From NCBI GenBank assembly GCA_017643365.1, contig JAEPNO010000010.1, forward strand, positions 77,743-139,452: a stretch of 61,710 bases of DNA. The letters run 5' to 3'. The stretch's first letter is position 1; each line of letters begins with the position of its first letter. Of the stretch, positions 61,391-61,710 are shown piece after piece. Below the pieces are notes generated by a model, which was not told the origin of the DNA, ran no database searches, and worked only from the letters and a program-made list of their open reading frames with translations. This DNA comes from Balneolaceae bacterium (GTDB lineage: Bacteria > Bacteroidota > Rhodothermia > Balneolales > Balneolaceae). The translations under genes were made by a program, and so were the position numbers.

Positions 61391-61461
61391 AGGCGACAGG
61401 CGGATTCGAACCGCCGTACGAGGTTTTGCAGACCTCTGCCTAGCCACTCGGCCATGTCGCC
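61391..61461 (-). tRNA. tRNA-Cys (anticodon GCA)
   Basis: A 71-nt cloverleaf. The acceptor GGCGACA pairs with TGTCGCC, discriminator U. The anticodon loop CTGCAAA lies between GAGGT and ACCTC. No CCA is encoded. Confidence 0.95.
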
Positions 61462-61474
61462 TTTAAAGTAGTAG

Positions 61475-61548
61475 TACGCCCATCAGGACTCGAACCTGAA
61501 ACCTACTGCTTAGAAGGCAGTTGCTCTATCCAGTTGAGCTATGGGCGC
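61475..61548 (-). tRNA. tRNA-Arg (anticodon TCT)
   Basis: A 74-nt cloverleaf. The acceptor GCGCCCA pairs with TGGGCGT (a G-U first pair). The anticodon loop is CTTCTAA. It is first of the cluster in transcription order. Its first eight bases are part of the 93-bp-period repeat just upstream. Confidence 0.94.
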
Positions 61549-61617
61549 TCAACTAATACTATTCAAAATGTCAATTTGGTTAGGCTACAAAACGGAGTTT
61601 TGAAACCGTTCCCTAAA
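61541..61617. repeat. Tandem repeat unit 1 overlapping the tRNA-Arg 5' end
   Basis: These 77 bases recur exactly at 61634-61710 with a period of 93. In minus-strand reading the unit ends with the first eight bases of tRNA-Arg (GCGCCCAT). It includes a TTGACA, and the hairpin AACGG/CCGTT (61600-61620 region). It is therefore a duplication of the tRNA promoter flank plus a tRNA fragment. Confidence 0.9.
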
Positions 61618-61633
61618 GCTGTGCGACCAGCGA

Positions 61634-61710
61634 ATGGGCGCTCAACTAATACTATTCAAAATGTCAATTTGGTTAGGCTACAAAACGGAGTTTTGAAACC
61701 GTTCCCTAAA
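61634..61710. repeat. Tandem repeat unit 2, continuing past the window edge
   Basis: Identical to unit 1. In place of the rest of tRNA-Arg it is followed by a 16-base linker (61618-61633). The match is still perfect at the last base, so more of the unit, and perhaps more units, lie beyond the window. Confidence 0.9.

Noticed and set aside
61133-61447. 104-codon minus-strand frame across tRNA-Cys and tRNA-Glu
   Set aside because: The first 65 codons are tRNA sequence. Only the last 39 codons, from the ATG at 61252, were kept as a possible gene.
61541-61710. CRISPR-like array reading of the right-end repeat
   Set aside because: Only two units of 77 bases with a 16-base linker are visible. Repeat and spacer lengths do not fit CRISPR, and no cas genes are nearby.

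Overview
The window looks like a chromosomal piece of an AT-rich member of the Fibrobacterota-Chlorobiota-Bacteroidota (FCB) group, most likely Balneolota (Balneola/Gracilimonas-like) or a close relative. The grounds are a SusC/SusD pair, two GWxTD lipoproteins, a large SprE/PorW-like TPR lipoprotein, a fused alpha-beta 2-oxoacid dehydrogenase E1, a MoxR/DUF58/DUF4350/DUF4129/SpoIIM/RDD block, and TAnnTTTG-type -7 promoter boxes. The genus assignment is inference.

Layout. 1-950: tandem cassettes of a small GIY-YIG nuclease gene: two nearly identical copies (the first cut by the window edge) and one decayed copy, with palindromes between them. 1.4-9.3 kb: a SusC/SusD nutrient-uptake locus with a third lipoprotein, then a second SusD with no SusC partner. 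9.3-12.2 kb: two tandem GWxTD lipoproteins on the minus strand. 12.3-36.6 kb: mostly housekeeping genes (pyruvate kinase, TPR lipoprotein, PyrD, PabB, MgChl-like AAA, bL31, LptE with a sigma-54 activator, an Lrp regulator, SerS, DusB, class I aldolase, RadA, bS21, MutY), with a PIN/RHH toxin-antitoxin pair and a GxxExxY protein.

36.7-42.5 kb: an epimerase/reductase, two GT4 glycosyltransferases, a serine-palmitoyltransferase-type enzyme and a large GNAT protein. Together they read as a sphingolipid or sulfonolipid synthesis and glycosylation locus. 42.6-46.5 kb: fumarase and fused E1. 46.7-53.6 kb: the MoxR/DUF58/DUF4350/DUF4129/membrane/SpoIIM operon with a divergent RDD gene. 53.6-55.9 kb: heme O and heme A synthases (ctaB, ctaA) and a MerR regulator overlapping ctaA tail to tail. 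55.9-60.9 kb: an envelope-glycan block (GT2, GtrA, TPR, barrel-only Omp85, processive GT2). 60.9-61.7 kb: a minus-strand tRNA cluster (Arg, Cys, Glu, His, Glu) holding a 39-residue membrane peptide gene. Upstream of tRNA-Arg is a 93-bp-period tandem repeat that runs off the window.

No CRISPR array, rRNA gene, prophage or complete insertion sequence was seen. The best candidates for something undescribed are the GIY-YIG/palindrome cassette array, the lipid-glycosylation locus, the tandem GWxTD lipoproteins, and the tRNA-flanking repeat. All domain calls are by eye, without database searches.
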